A stretch of DNA of 64,000 nucleotides from Solibacillus sp. FSL H8-0523 (GCF_038051985.1 NZ_CP150291.1:3596001-3660000); one strand, 5' to 3'; counted from the first letter of the stretch, positions 1 to 8,792 are shown. The notes: a model not told the origin generated them from the letters alone. A program made the numbers and translations.

Positions 1-38
1 ACCACTTTTGCAGGAGGGTTCGAAATGTCCGAGGGGCT

Positions 39-60
39 GGCGCTTTAGCCTAGACAAGAA
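39..60. repeat. Right end of a GC-rich Bacillales stem-loop repeat
   Basis: The sequence ggcgctttagcctagacaag matches the right end of a fuller copy at 50232-50308, which reads ggcgcgaatgcctagacac. The left arm would lie before the window. The variable core (ctttag here, cgaatg there) differs while the flanks are kept, as expected for a stem with compensating arms. Confidence 0.55.
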
Positions 61-65
61 ATAGC

Positions 66-103
66 AAAACGACTCGTCCCTTTATTGGAATGAGTCGTTT
101 TTT
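66..103 (+). terminator. Terminator of the gene before the window
   Basis: AAACGACTC and GAGTCGTTT form a stem around a loop of about 16 bases, followed by six T. It would end a rightward gene lying outside the window. Confidence 0.7.
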
Positions 104-157
104 AGTTGGTACATCACCGTAACAGGGGTTGCTTTTCTAATAAAGTTTTACTGGATT

Positions 158-230
158 GATTGGCGTGCTACGGCAACGTGATACGTGTCTTTATCACTGC
201 CTTTATTGCCGTTTGCGAGGCACGCCAATC
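158..230. repeat. Long nested inverted repeat (possible structured RNA)
   Basis: Three nested pairs of perfect arms are visible: GATTGGCGTGC with GCACGCCAATC (158-168/220-230), ACGGCAA with TTGCCGT, and GTGATA with TATCAC, separated by small asymmetric bulges. Together they fold into one extended hairpin of about 73 nt. No reading frame or T-run accompanies it, so it does not look like a simple terminator. It could be a miniature element or an RNA. Confidence 0.6.
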
Positions 231-482
231 TCAAAATTTTTCCCTCGTTATAAAGTGAAGGAAAAAAAACCTCAATTAAGCCGCTTGCGCTAGCGCGAGG
301 CGACGAATGGTGAAAAATTGATTCTTTCTTTATTGAATATGCTTAAATCAATACTTTGCTGATTGAAAAGTCATTTATCGAAAGAGTTCTTTTTTATTAG
401 CGTTGATTATAAATAGCGCTATTTTAAAAAGAAATACTTTGCTTCACAATTTTTTACAGAAGCTTACCTAATGCCAAAATAG

Positions 483-617
483 AGTGGCGCGGAGCGAAGG
501 CGGCAGACTCCTGCGGGAACAGCACGAGCGGAAAATCCATTTTTTGTGCCGCCGTTAGAGGCACAAAAAATTAGTTGGAGCCGTGCCCAGCGTCCGCCGT
601 AGCGCAGTAGAACGGAC
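483..617 (+). repeat. Interspersed GC-rich repeat, Bacillales type
   Basis: A GC-rich block containing gcggcagactcctgcgggaa, a sequence I recall as widespread between genes of Bacillus and relatives. It includes a perfect hairpin of TTTTTTGTGCC with GGCACAAAAAA (540-570). The end (cgcagtagaacggac) recurs in inverted orientation at about 29010-29030. No coding capacity. Confidence 0.55.
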
Positions 618-751
618 TCAATTAGAAGAGATTATTGTATTTTTATCCTCATCCTTAATTTATGTTGATTAACTCAAATTACGGTAATAGGCCATGAATT
701 CCCTTATCGTACATGCTATACTGAAAAAAAGTAATTTAGTGGAGGGGAACT

Positions 752-1006
752 ATGTTTTTTGTAAAGCTACTCATTAACCTACTATTTATTGGCACACAAA
801 TTCACGTTAGTACAAAATATAAGTGGAAACGTAGTCTTGCCATCGCGCTATTATTTACGATTTATACAATCATCATGTTCCCTCACGTAAAATTCCACTT
901 TTTCTATCTTTATCTTTGTTTATTTTTATGGGCATTTTTTGTTGCTGCATTTTTTCAGCGCGACAGACTCTATCAATCTAAAAAAAGTCGTACAGAACCT
1001 CAATGA
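752..1006 (+). CDS. Small hypothetical membrane protein, 84 aa
   Basis: Not recognised as a named family. Two or three hydrophobic stretches (about residues 3-17, 28-45 and 50-68) suggest a small multi-pass membrane protein with a basic C-terminal tail. A strong ribosome site (ggagggg) lies seven bases before the ATG. The stop codon sits inside the loop of a terminator hairpin shared with the convergent tcyP gene. It stands alone with no operon partner. The start and coding nature are well supported; the function is unknown. Confidence 0.7.
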   Translation: MFFVKLLINLLFIGTQIHVSTKYKWKRSLAIALLFTIYTIIMFPHVKFHFFYLYLCLFLWAFFVAAFFQRDRLYQSKKSRTEPQ

Positions 1007-1021
1007 TTCTGTACGACTTTT
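981..1021. terminator. Bidirectional terminator
   Basis: AAGTCGTACAGAA and TTCTGTACGACTT form a 13-bp stem with A and T runs on both sides, between the convergent gene at 752 and tcyP. Confidence 0.85.
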
Positions 1022-1027
1022 CATTTT

Positions 1028-2407
1028 TTAAACTAGCGGTGCTTTATCCGCTGGTTGATTGTATACTTCTGTATCTAATTCACCTGTTGCACGGCCTGAT
1101 ACGATTCCAGAAACCATTGAGCCACTTACGTTAAGTGCTGTACGACCCATGTCGATTAATGGTTCTACTGAAATTAAAATACCCGCTAAGGCAATCGGTA
1201 AGTCCATTGCCGATAATACGATGATTGCTGCAAATGTCGCACCACCACCAACACCTGCTACACCGAATGAGCTAATTGCTACGATTAAAATTAATGTCGC
1301 GATAAAGCCTGGTGATAATGGATTAATGCCCACTGTTGGTGCAATCATCACAGCTAGCATAGCTGGGTAAACACCCGCACAGCCGTTTTGTCCGATTGAT
1401 AAACCAAATGAGCCAGCGAAGTTCGCAATCCCATCTGGAACACCAAAGCGTTTTGTTTGTGTTTGGATATTAAGCGGTAATGCACCTGCACTTGAACGAG
1501 ATGTAAAGGCAAATAATAATACTTCCGCTGATTTTTTTACATATTGCACTGGGCTTAAACCAGTTAATGCAACGATAATTAAATGAATGATGAACATCAC
1601 AATAAGCGCTGCATAAGAAGCTACTACAAACTTACCTAAGTCCATAATCGCCCCTAAGTCACTCGTTGCTACTGTACGTGCCATAATTGCTGCTACCCCG
1701 TACGGAGTTAAACGTAAAATGATACGTACAACACCCATAATTAAACCGTATAAAGCGTCGATGCCTTTTTTCACGTTGTCTGCTGTCTCTTCTTCTTTAC
1801 GACGAAGTGTTAAATAACTAAAGCCTAAGAATGCTGCAAAAATTACAACACCAATTGTCGATGTCGCTCGTGCGCCTGTTAAATCTGAGAATGGGTTCGC
1901 TGGGAACATCGATAAAATTTGATCTGGCAGCGTTGTTACCTCAGCAGATTTCTCTACCATTGATTCGCCGCGCGCGATTTCAGCGTCCCCTTGCATAATT
2001 TGGTTTGCATCTAAATCAAAAACAACGGTTGCCGCAATCCCAATACCAGCTGCTACTGCTGTAGTACCGATTAAGATTGATAAAATAATTGCTGCTGATT
2101 TACCAAAGTTTTTACCAATCGTTACTTTCGTAAATGCTGCTAAAATCGAAATGAAAACTAAAGGCATTGAAATCATTTGTAATAATTTCACGTAACCTGT
2201 ACCTACGATATTGTACCAAGGTACTGTCTCCGTAATCGCATCTGACCCTACACCGTAAGCAAGTTGTAAGCCAATACCAAGTAAAACCCCTAAACCTAAA
2301 GCAATAAATACACGATTTGAAAATTTAACATGCTTTGTTTTTAGGAAATATAAAAATGCAATGACAAGTAGTAGCACTGCAACGTTAAGTAAAACGAATA
2401 AGTTCAC
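1028..2407 (-). CDS. tcyP: L-cystine/sodium symporter TcyP
   Basis: A 459-residue secondary carrier of the dicarboxylate/amino acid:cation symporter (DAACS) family, close in length and sequence character to Bacillus TcyP, which imports cystine. Eight or more membrane segments are visible, with a serine-rich re-entrant region (FTSRSSAGALPLNIQ), a conserved NGCAGVYPA stretch and a GGGATFAAI segment near the C-terminus that are typical of the family. It starts at GTG, with ggagga eight bases upstream. It is monocistronic, with a SigA-like promoter ahead and a shared terminator behind. In B. subtilis the gene is controlled by CymR; I could not identify a CymR site here. Confidence 0.88.
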   Translation of the reverse strand: MNLFVLLNVAVLLLVIAFLYFLKTKHVKFSNRVFIALGLGVLLGIGLQLAYGVGSDAITETVPWYNIVGTGYVKLLQMISMPLVFISILAAFTKVTIGKNFGKSAAIILSILIGTTAVAAGIGIAATVVFDLDANQIMQGDAEIARGESMVEKSAEVTTLPDQILSMFPANPFSDLTGARATSTIGVVIFAAFLGFSYLTLRRKEEETADNVKKGIDALYGLIMGVVRIILRLTPYGVAAIMARTVATSDLGAIMDLGKFVVASYAALIVMFIIHLIIVALTGLSPVQYVKKSAEVLLFAFTSRSSAGALPLNIQTQTKRFGVPDGIANFAGSFGLSIGQNGCAGVYPAMLAVMIAPTVGINPLSPGFIATLILIVAISSFGVAGVGGGATFAAIIVLSAMDLPIALAGILISVEPLIDMGRTALNVSGSMVSGIVSGRATGELDTEVYNQPADKAPLV

Positions 2408-2442
2408 TGTCTATTCCTCCATACTAATTAAATGTACTTCTA

Positions 2443-2470
2443 ATCTTACTTTATAATCCCTATAAGTCAA
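2443..2470 (-). promoter_or_regulatory. Candidate SigA promoter of tcyP
   Basis: On the minus strand, TTGACT (-35, 2465-2470) is followed after 16 bases by TAAGAT (-10, 2443-2448), about 36 bases before the GTG start. Confidence 0.5.
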
Positions 2471-2629
2471 GTATGATTTAATATTTTCTTATATTATTAG
2501 CAGTTTTCATCTAACTATTGCAAATTAGTAAGCTCTTTTTCTAAACAATTTCAAAAAATAAAGAAGTGAAATCAAGTCAGTGTAATGAATTCTATTATTG
2601 TTTTTTATTTACAAACTAAGCAACTTAGA

Positions 2630-2644
2630 TTATAATAATTCTAA
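2630..2644 (+). promoter_or_regulatory. PerR-box-like palindrome before pfeT
   Basis: TTATAATAATTCTAA matches the published PerR consensus TTATAATNATTATAA at all but one defined position. It lies about 80 bases before the pfeT-like start, where a promoter would be expected. Confidence 0.55.
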
Positions 2645-2695
2645 ATAAGAAATAATTATAATCTAATTGAAATTAATTATCAGTTGCCCTAACAA

Positions 2696-2710
2696 TGATA
2701 TTCATTATCA
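2696..2710 (+). promoter_or_regulatory. Fur-box-like palindrome before pfeT
   Basis: TGATATTCATTATCA is a 7-1-7 inverted repeat differing from the Fur/Zur-type core TGATAATNATTATCA at one base. It abuts the aggagg ribosome site, so a bound regulator there would block transcription or initiation. Confidence 0.5.
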
Positions 2711-2723
2711 AGGAGGTACACCC

Positions 2724-4625
2724 ATGAATTCTAATCGAGAAAACTTATCATTAAATGAGAAAATAAGCGAACATAAAGAATTAATCGCCGCGCTTGTTGC
2801 TGGCGTAATCATTTTAATTGCATGGCGTATGGAATCGACTGGCCAGATGACCGCAGCAATCATGGCGTATTTATCCGCCTTTGTGATTGGTGGATACGCA
2901 AAAGCAAAAGAAGGCATTGAGGATACGTTAGAAAACAAATCCTTAAATGTAGAAATGCTCATGATTTTAGCTGCAATCGGTTCAGCGATTATTGGTTACT
3001 GGACAGAAGGCGCCATCCTTATCTTTATATTTGCACTAAGTGGTGCACTTGAAACCTATGCGATGAATAAAAGTCACCGTGAGATTTCTTCCCTAATGGA
3101 ATTACAGCCTGAAGAAGCGTGGTTAGTGCGTGGTGGCTTTGAACCAATTAAAGTGTCCGTAAATGAATTAAACGTAAACGATCATATTTTAGTAAAGCCT
3201 GGTGAGCGCATCCCTGCTGACGGTGCGATTTTCAAAGGAACATCAACAATCGATGAAGCAGCAATTACAGGCGAATCAATGCCCGTTTCAAAAAATATTG
3301 GGGATGATGTTTTTGCTGGAACGGTCAATTTAAATGGTGTTTTAACAATCAACGTCACAAAGCAAAGTTCGGATACATTATTCCAAAAAATTATTACCCT
3401 TGTGCAATCTGCGCAAAGTGAAAAATCACCTTCACAGCAATTTATCGAACGCTTTGAAGGCGCTTATGTAAAAGGTGTATTACTTGCAGTCGCGTTAATG
3501 ATGGTAGTACCCCACTATTTACTAGACTGGGACTGGACAACAACGTTTTACCGCGCCATGGTACTATTAGTAGTTGCTTCCCCGTGTGCCTTAGTTGCAT
3601 CAATTATGCCAGCAACCCTTTCAGCGATTTCAAATGGGGCTAGAAACGGGATTTTAGTAAAAGGCGGCGTGCATTTAGAGCACCTAAGCGTATTACGCGT
3701 ATTAGCAGTTGATAAAACAGGAACCTTAACACAAGGAACACCTGCAGTCACAGACTTTATCGTTCGTGATGACTTAAACGAAGAACATACATTAGCCATG
3801 ATGGCGGGAATCGAAGCACAATCCAATCACCCACTCGCTCGCGCCATTACAAACTATGCAAAAGAGCAGCAAGTCGTTATTCCACATGGTCTTGAAATTG
3901 AGGATATTCCTGGTTTTGGGTTAAAGGCCATAGTTGAAGGTCACAAGTATGCAATCGGAAAGCCAGACTTTGTCGGGAAAGAACTCGCAATAAATTTTAA
4001 AAATGGTGCATTGCAAACATTAGCCGAAGAAGGTAAAACGGTAGTGTTCTTAAAAGATGAACATGGAATCGCCGCACTCGTTGCACTAAAAGATGTCGTA
4101 CGTGAAGAAGCAAAACAAGCAGTTGCTTCTTTAAAAGAACTTGGCATCGATGTCATAATGCTAACAGGCGACAACGAAACAACTGCAAAAGCAATTGCAC
4201 AAGAAGCAGGCGTGACAAGCTATGTTGCGGAATGCTTGCCTGAAACGAAAGTAGAGCATATTAAACAATATAAAAAGGACTATGAACACGTGGGGATGGT
4301 CGGTGACGGCATTAATGACGCCCCAGCTCTTGCAACAGCTTCTGTTGGGATTGCAATGGGTGGCGGAACAGACGTGGCACTTGAAACAGCAGACGTTGTA
4401 TTAATGAAAAACGACTTATCAAAAATCGCCTATGCCGTTAAGCTATCACGTAAAATGCAGCGAATTGTAAAGCAAAATGTGATCTTTTCATTAGCTGTTA
4501 TTACGCTACTCATTATCTCAAACTTTTTCCAAGCGATTAGCCTCCCATTTGGTGTGATTGGCCATGAGGGTAGTACAATTATAGTTATTTTAAACGGCTT
4601 ACGCATGTTGAGTAAAAAGATTTAA
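2724..4625 (+). CDS. pfeT: P1B-type metal-transporting ATPase, PfeT/ZosA-like (probable Fe(II) efflux)
   Basis: A 633-residue heavy-metal P-type ATPase. It has no N-terminal metal-binding domain, an actuator motif (ITGESMPV), the membrane SPC motif (VASPCALVA), the phosphorylation site DKTGT (Asp330) and hinge GDGINDAP. The last helices carry HEGS and a downstream NGLRML, which fits the P1B-4 subgroup, whose Bacillus member PfeT (formerly ZosA) exports ferrous iron. The ATG at 2724 is preferred over the upstream 2667 start because aggagg lies eight bases before it and the extra 19 codons overlap the Fur-like box. PerR- and Fur-like sites upstream agree with an iron/peroxide role. Zinc or cobalt transport is the alternative. 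Confidence 0.82.
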   Translation: MNSNRENLSLNEKISEHKELIAALVAGVIILIAWRMESTGQMTAAIMAYLSAFVIGGYAKAKEGIEDTLENKSLNVEMLMILAAIGSAIIGYWTEGAILIFIFALSGALETYAMNKSHREISSLMELQPEEAWLVRGGFEPIKVSVNELNVNDHILVKPGERIPADGAIFKGTSTIDEAAITGESMPVSKNIGDDVFAGTVNLNGVLTINVTKQSSDTLFQKIITLVQSAQSEKSPSQQFIERFEGAYVKGVLLAVALMMVVPHYLLDWDWTTTFYRAMVLLVVASPCALVASIMPATLSAISNGARNGILVKGGVHLEHLSVLRVLAVDKTGTLTQGTPAVTDFIVRDDLNEEHTLAMMAGIEAQSNHPLARAITNYAKEQQVVIPHGLEIEDIPGFGLKAIVEGHKYAIGKPDFVGKELAINFKNGALQTLAEEGKTVVFLKDEHGIAALVALKDVVREEAKQAVASLKELGIDVIMLTGDNETTAKAIAQEAGVTSYVAECLPETKVEHIKQYKKDYEHVGMVGDGINDAPALATASVGIAMGGGTDVALETADVVLMKNDLSKIAYAVKLSRKMQRIVKQNVIFSLAVITLLIISNFFQAISLPFGVIGHEGSTIIVILNGLRMLSKKI

Positions 4626-4627
4626 TC

Positions 4628-4670
4628 AAAAAAGTGGCTTTGATTGAAATTCAATCAAAGCCACTTTTTT
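4628..4670. terminator. Bidirectional terminator
   Basis: AAAGTGGCTTTGATTGAA and its exact reverse complement form a long stem flanked by A and T runs between two convergent genes. Confidence 0.9.
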
Positions 4671-5604
4671 AAAATACGGGAGATTTTGCGTTTTCTTTGC
4701 TTTTTTTCGCCAATTGACGCCTTTGTGATGAGGCATTCAACAGCCCACCAAATATTAAAATCATCCCCGTAAAATACAACCAAAGCATTAAAATAATGAC
4801 GCCACCAATACTACCGTATGTCGCACTATAATTCCCAAAATTATTAATATAAAACGAGAACCCATACGTTAACGCAAGCCAGCCAAGTGTCGCAAAAAGT
4901 GCACCTGGGAATACACTAATAATCGTTAAACGCGGGTCGGTATTTGGCACGATCCAATACATCACTATTAACACTAAAACAATTAATGCTGGTGGTGTAA
5001 TCCAGCGAATAAACGTCCAAATCGTTTCAAACGATTCGGCCACCCCAAAATAACCGAAGATTAAGTTACCGATTTGTTGACCGAATACGGGTAATACAAG
5101 TGCAATTAAAATAACCGCCACTAATGAAACCGTAAAAACAAGGGACCATAAACGATTTAGAAAGCCCGCTTTCCCATCGACATCATAGGCACGATTTAAT
5201 GCCTTCATCAATGCGTCTACACCCTTAGAGGCTGACCAAATCGTCCCAATTACCCCGATTGACAGTAACCCGCCATTTTGACTGCTTAAAACTTGCGTTA
5301 AGGTACCTTCAATTAAGCTATATACCTCGTCTGGCATAATATCACTTAAAAAATCAAATACTTGTCCTTGCTCTAAATTTAAATACGGTAAGAGCGTGAC
5401 CATAAAAATGAGCATTGGAAAAAAGGATAGTAAGAAAAAGTAGGCTAATTGTGCGCCCATTCCTGACATATCCACTGTTTTTGTACGAAGAATTAAATCC
5501 TGGAAAAACCCCTTCGTTGTGAGTATGTTAATTTGCGATGCTTCTGGTGCTACCAATGATTTTATGAGTGCCAGCTTTTCACTTTGTTGAATTTTGTTTT
5601 TCAT
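4669..5604 (-). CDS. YihY/BrkB-family membrane protein (YfkH-like)
   Basis: A 311-residue integral membrane protein of the YihY family, historically mislabelled ribonuclease BN. About six transmembrane helices follow a cytoplasmic N-terminus; recognisable family segments are MGAQLAYFFLLSFFPMLIF, GTIWSASKGVDALMKALNRAYDV and a C-terminal YGSIGGVIILMLWLYFTG. The transport or envelope role of the family is not established. It lies 22 bases downstream of the small gene at 5627-5950, probably in one operon, resembling the yfkI-yfkH order of B. subtilis. The ribosome site is aaggtggtgg. Confidence 0.82.
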   Translation of the reverse strand: MKNKIQQSEKLALIKSLVAPEASQINILTTKGFFQDLILRTKTVDMSGMGAQLAYFFLLSFFPMLIFMVTLLPYLNLEQGQVFDFLSDIMPDEVYSLIEGTLTQVLSSQNGGLLSIGVIGTIWSASKGVDALMKALNRAYDVDGKAGFLNRLWSLVFTVSLVAVILIALVLPVFGQQIGNLIFGYFGVAESFETIWTFIRWITPPALIVLVLIVMYWIVPNTDPRLTIISVFPGALFATLGWLALTYGFSFYINNFGNYSATYGSIGGVIILMLWLYFTGMILIFGGLLNASSQRRQLAKKSKENAKSPVF

Positions 5605-5626
5605 CTAGCCACCACCTTCATGGTTT

Positions 5627-5950
5627 TCAGCTTATTTGATCATCTTTTTTTGAAAAGGCACTGATTGTTTCTGATACCATACTTTGAATTGTCGCTGGCA
5701 TTTGTTGCATATCACTTTGCATTAAGGCTTGTACATTGTTGTTTACCGTGCCGTATAGTGACTGCGCTTGGGTTACTTTTGATTCGACTAAAGCGACTAG
5801 TTCATCATTATTTTCTGCATAGTAGGCGACCGTGTCCTTTGCCTTTTTAGCTGTTTCGACAGTGTGATCACGCGTTTGCTTGTCTAACATACTGATTGCT
5901 GCGCCAACTAAAGCACCTATTGCGATGAACGGTAATAATTTACTCTTCAT
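5627..5950 (-). CDS. YtxH-like small envelope protein, 107 aa
   Basis: A short protein with one N-terminal hydrophobic helix (LLPFIAIGALVGAAISML) followed by a charged, probably helical region (TVETAKKAKDTVAYYAE), the layout of YtxH-type gas-vesicle/stress proteins. The ATG at 5950 is chosen because aaggggag lies ten bases before it; the longer frame to 5983 has no ribosome site. Its place before the YihY-family gene and near the DUF1128 gene suggests the counterpart of B. subtilis yfkI. Function unknown. Confidence 0.65.
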   Translation of the reverse strand: MKSKLLPFIAIGALVGAAISMLDKQTRDHTVETAKKAKDTVAYYAENNDELVALVESKVTQAQSLYGTVNNNVQALMQSDMQQMPATIQSMVSETISAFSKKDDQIS

Positions 5951-6060
5951 ATGAAATCTCCCCTTTGTATATAATTTGTACATTCCCTTAAAAAATTCCT
6001 GTAAAACTTGTTTAATTCATTTTAACGAATGTTCGCCATTTTTAAAAGTATTCACTCAAC

Positions 6061-6178
6061 TTTAACTTCTTTCCGCTCCTGTCCAAACATTGGCTGAAAG
6101 AAGTTAAAGCCTCCGGCGGATGAAAGGCGTTCTTTGTACGAGCACAAAGCCAAATCCGGACGTAATTATGCCGAGGTA
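6061..6178 (-). repeat. Interspersed repeat (tatgcctcgg family), inverted copy
   Basis: Read on the minus strand, this block begins attatacctcggcataatt followed by acgtccggattt, matching the starts of the elements at 44932 and 22838 on the plus strand. Internal hairpins include aacttctttc with gaaagaagtt (about 6062-6106) and the short tttgt/acaaa pair. Non-coding. Confidence 0.5.
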
Positions 6179-6253
6179 TAATTGAATGGTTGACAACAAG
6201 CACGCCTCATGGAATGATAAATTTGTATACTTTGAAAGGTAGGGCACTTAACT

Positions 6254-6475
6254 ATGGATTTATCCAACCCATCATTAGAAAATATCACGTACATGATCGA
6301 ACAAATTAAAGACAAACTTCGTATGGCAAATGCTGACGCGATGCAAGCAGACGTATTTGATGAAAACCAATACGAAGACCTACAATATTTATATGAAATG
6401 GTTATGAAACGTACTTCATTCAGTCCAAGCGAAATGAACGCGATTGCTGCTGAATTAGGTTCACTACGTAAGTAA
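6254..6475 (+). CDS. DUF1128 family protein (YfkK-like), 73 aa
   Basis: A small acidic, all-helical soluble protein matching the DUF1128 family in length and pattern: N-terminal [19 protein letters not shown], central [18 protein letters not shown] and C-terminal [13 protein letters not shown]. The start has a weak ribosome site (aaaggtaggg) 13 bases upstream. Gene neighbours resemble the yfkK-yfkI-yfkH region of Bacillus. No biochemical function is known. A strong terminator follows at once. Confidence 0.82.
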   Translation: MDLSNPSLENITYMIEQIKDKLRMANADAMQADVFDENQYEDLQYLYEMVMKRTSFSPSEMNAIAAELGSLRK

Positions 6476-6482
6476 TCAGAAC

Positions 6483-6516
6483 AAAAGCTCGTCGAGAAAA
6501 TTCGACGAGCTTTTTT
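6483..6516 (+). terminator. Terminator after the DUF1128 gene
   Basis: AAAAGCTCGTCGA and TCGACGAGCTTTT pair around a short loop and a T run follows. Confidence 0.88.
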
Positions 6517-6538
6517 GGTATTCCCCAGGAAATACAAA

Positions 6539-7447
6539 TTATTTATTTAATTCAACAGCAATTTTCGCACCAACACGTGCGTTGTTTTTCACTAATGCGA
6601 TGTTTGCTTCTAATGATTTACCTTCTGTTAATTCTTTTACTTTACCTAATAAGAATGGTGTTACGTTTTTACCAGCAATTCCATTTGCCGCAGCTTCTTT
6701 TAAAGCATTTTCGATGATGCCGTTAATGAAATCTGCTTCCATTGAATCTTCCACTGGAATTGGATTTGCGATTAATGCACCACCGCGCAGTCCTAAATCC
6801 CATTTCGTACGTAAAATCGCAGCCGTTTCTTCTGGTGAATCTACGCGGAAGTTTACATCGAAGTCGCTTTCACGTGTGTAGAATGCTGGTAATTTATCCG
6901 TCGCGTAACCGATTACTGGCACACCTTTTGTTTCTAAGTATTCTAATGTTAACCCAATATCTAAAATTGATTTTGCCCCTGCACATACTACCGCAACATT
7001 TGTCATCGCTAATTCTTCTAAGTCAGCAGAAATATCCATAGTTGTTTCAGCATCGCGGTGAACCCCACCAATACCGCCTGTTACAAATAGCTCAATGCCA
7101 GCTAACTCTGCACAGATCATTGTAGCTGCTACTGTTGTCGCACCAATTTTTTTCGTTGCAAGTAAGTATCCGATATCACGACGAGATGCTTTCGCTACCC
7201 CTTGCGTGTTACCGAACATTTCTAATTCTTCGTCTGATAAACCAATTTTAATTTGGCCGTCGATCAGTGCGATTGTCGCTGGAACCGCACCACCATCACG
7301 AATGATTTGTTCTACTTCACGTGCAGTTTTTACATTTTGCGGATAAGGCATACCGTGAGAAATAATTGTCGATTCTAATGCTACGATCGGTAAACCCTTT
7401 TCTTTTGCTTCTAATACCTCTTGTGAATATGATAAATATTGTTTCAT
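6539..7447 (-). CDS. psuG: Pseudouridine-5'-phosphate glycosidase PsuG
   Basis: A 302-residue enzyme that splits pseudouridine 5'-phosphate into uracil and ribose 5-phosphate. Family signatures are clear: [17 protein letters not shown] near the N-terminus with the acid residue of the active site, [38 protein letters not shown] with the catalytic lysine, and [11 protein letters not shown]. The ATG at 7447 overlaps the stop of the upstream kinase as ATGA, so translation is probably coupled; ggagg lies nine bases before it. With the preceding kinase it forms a complete two-step route for salvaging pseudouridine from degraded RNA. Confidence 0.93.
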   Translation of the reverse strand: MKQYLSYSQEVLEAKEKGLPIVALESTIISHGMPYPQNVKTAREVEQIIRDGGAVPATIALIDGQIKIGLSDEELEMFGNTQGVAKASRRDIGYLLATKKIGATTVAATMICAELAGIELFVTGGIGGVHRDAETTMDISADLEELAMTNVAVVCAGAKSILDIGLTLEYLETKGVPVIGYATDKLPAFYTRESDFDVNFRVDSPEETAAILRTKWDLGLRGGALIANPIPVEDSMEADFINGIIENALKEAAANGIAGKNVTPFLLGKVKELTEGKSLEANIALVKNNARVGAKIAVELNK

Positions 7448-8535
7448 AATAAATTCCTCCAATTAGTTAAGTTTTCTTTTGTTAAATCCGTACGTACTGT
7501 TTTGTCTGACTGCAATGTTTTCGATGCATTGACTAAGCCGAGCTGTACCGATTCTTCTAACGTTTCATTATTTAACATCCCGTATAAAAAGGCACTAACA
7601 AATGCATCGCCTGCACCTGTTACGTCAACAATATACTCTGTTGCTACTGCTTCATAATGTGTAATGTTATCTTGATGCCCTACAATGACACCTCGATCAC
7701 CTAATGTTAACAGTGCGTATTCGGCACCTTTTTCAAGCAAGCCTTTCACTGCCTGCTCATAGTGTTCGAACGTTTCTACTTTTTGCTGTAAGTAGGTTTC
7801 CGCCTCGTCCCGATTACAAATCATATAATGTACACCGTGTAAATCACTTGGCATATGAGACATTTTTGGTGATGATACTGGGATAATTGCTAACGGAATC
7901 GTACGCTCTTTTGCAAAATCCTTTACAAATTGTACTGTCTCAAGCGGACAATTTAAATCAATGATTATACAGCTCGCATTTTGCAAAGTTGCTTCATGCT
8001 GCTGCAACATACTTGGTAGTAATTTATCGTAAATTGCCATGTTTGCCATTGCGATGACTAATTCACCTGTGTGATCTAAAACGGCTGTATAAGAGCCTGT
8101 TGCTTCACTTTTTAGTTTTTCGGCTAAATCAAAATTCATGTACGCATCGCTAGACTGTTCGATTAACAAACCATCATGATCCTCACCTAATGTCGTCAAT
8201 AAAGACACACGATTTCCTAAACGCCCTAGATTCTCGGCTATATTACGGGCAACCCCACCAACACTTTCAGAAACCGATGCTGGATTAGATGTTCCGAGCT
8301 GTGTGTTGCCTTCAATTGAAAATTTCCGGTCAACATTGGCACCACCAATGGCGATAATTTGATTTTTTTCGGGTAAAACATAAGCACGACCTATAATTTC
8401 ACCGCGCTTGATTAACGTCGAAATCATATTTGCTAGCGCTGGCCTTGACATGCCTAACTGCTCCGCCATTTCTAACTGTGATAAATAAGGATTTTTTTTG
8501 ATTAGTTGAAATACTAATTTTTCTTTTTCATTCAA
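7444..8535 (-). CDS. psuK: Pseudouridine kinase with N-terminal winged-helix domain
   Basis: A 363-residue PfkB-family sugar kinase. Residues 1-55 form a helix-turn-helix ([21 protein letters not shown]); the kinase domain begins at about residue 60 with [12 protein letters not shown], contains [17 protein letters not shown], and ends with the PfkB signature [16 protein letters not shown], whose Asp is the catalytic base. The coupled psuG gene makes pseudouridine the likely substrate. The TTG at 8535 is chosen because gaggtgag precedes it; the longer frame starts at a GTG inside that site. The DNA-binding domain suggests the enzyme also controls its own operon through the palindrome at 8567-8600; that is inference. 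Confidence 0.86.
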   Translation of the reverse strand: MNEKEKLVFQLIKKNPYLSQLEMAEQLGMSRPALANMISTLIKRGEIIGRAYVLPEKNQIIAIGGANVDRKFSIEGNTQLGTSNPASVSESVGGVARNIAENLGRLGNRVSLLTTLGEDHDGLLIEQSSDAYMNFDLAEKLKSEATGSYTAVLDHTGELVIAMANMAIYDKLLPSMLQQHEATLQNASCIIIDLNCPLETVQFVKDFAKERTIPLAIIPVSSPKMSHMPSDLHGVHYMICNRDEAETYLQQKVETFEHYEQAVKGLLEKGAEYALLTLGDRGVIVGHQDNITHYEAVATEYIVDVTGAGDAFVSAFLYGMLNNETLEESVQLGLVNASKTLQSDKTVRTDLTKENLTNWRNLL

Positions 8536-8566
8536 TAGCCTCACCTCACAATCAATTTCTCTTAAA

Positions 8567-8600
8567 TAAACATTTGTTTAGAATTATAAACAAATGTTTA
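8567..8600. promoter_or_regulatory. 14-bp perfect palindrome, probable psuK-psuG operator
   Basis: TAAACATTTGTTTA and its exact reverse complement TAAACAAATGTTTA are separated by six bases (gaatta), 32 bases before the kinase start. The perfect dyad in the promoter of a gene encoding a helix-turn-helix domain suggests autoregulation. There is no T run, so it is not a terminator. Confidence 0.65.
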
Positions 8601-8610
8601 AAGAATGTCA

Positions 8611-8653
8611 AAAAAAGTGCTTGACCAGAAAACATTCTGGTCAAGCACTTTTT
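8611..8653 (-). terminator. Terminator of motAB
   Basis: AAAAAGTGCTTGACCAGAA pairs perfectly with TTCTGGTCAAGCACTTTTT around a four-base loop; A and T runs flank both sides. Confidence 0.85.
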
Positions 8654-8735
8654 GCGCCGAGGATGGAGACCAGCATAATGCTGGTCATGAATGCGTGTCA
8701 CAGGATGTGACGTTCTTAGCATTCGTTTTTACTTC
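8654..8735 (+). repeat. Covarying stem-loop repeat, copy A
   Basis: gccgagg is followed by a hairpin GACCAGC/GCTGGTC (8668-8686), then a second stem GAATGC (8689-8694) paired with GCATTC (8719-8724) enclosing GTCAC/GTGAC and ending in cgttctta. The layout matches copies B and C at 44975-45140 although the arms differ in sequence. It sits between motB and its terminator. Confidence 0.6.
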
Positions 8736-8792
8736 TGACCACCGCAGAAGCACTGCACGGAAAGTAAATACTTTTCACACAGCCTCTTTTTT

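Larger units (their letters stand above)
104..751. other. Gene-free region with hairpins and repeats
   Basis: No convincing reading frame lies here. It holds a nested hairpin (158-230), a short GC-rich hairpin at 282-302 centred on gcgctagcgc, and a Bacillales repeat (483-617). The rest is AT-rich and unremarkable until the ribosome site of the gene at 752. Confidence 0.6.

Noticed and set aside
1059-1370. Open frame antisense to tcyP
   Set aside because: It overlaps a clear membrane carrier gene, lacks a ribosome site and has proline/threonine-rich composition typical of shadow frames.
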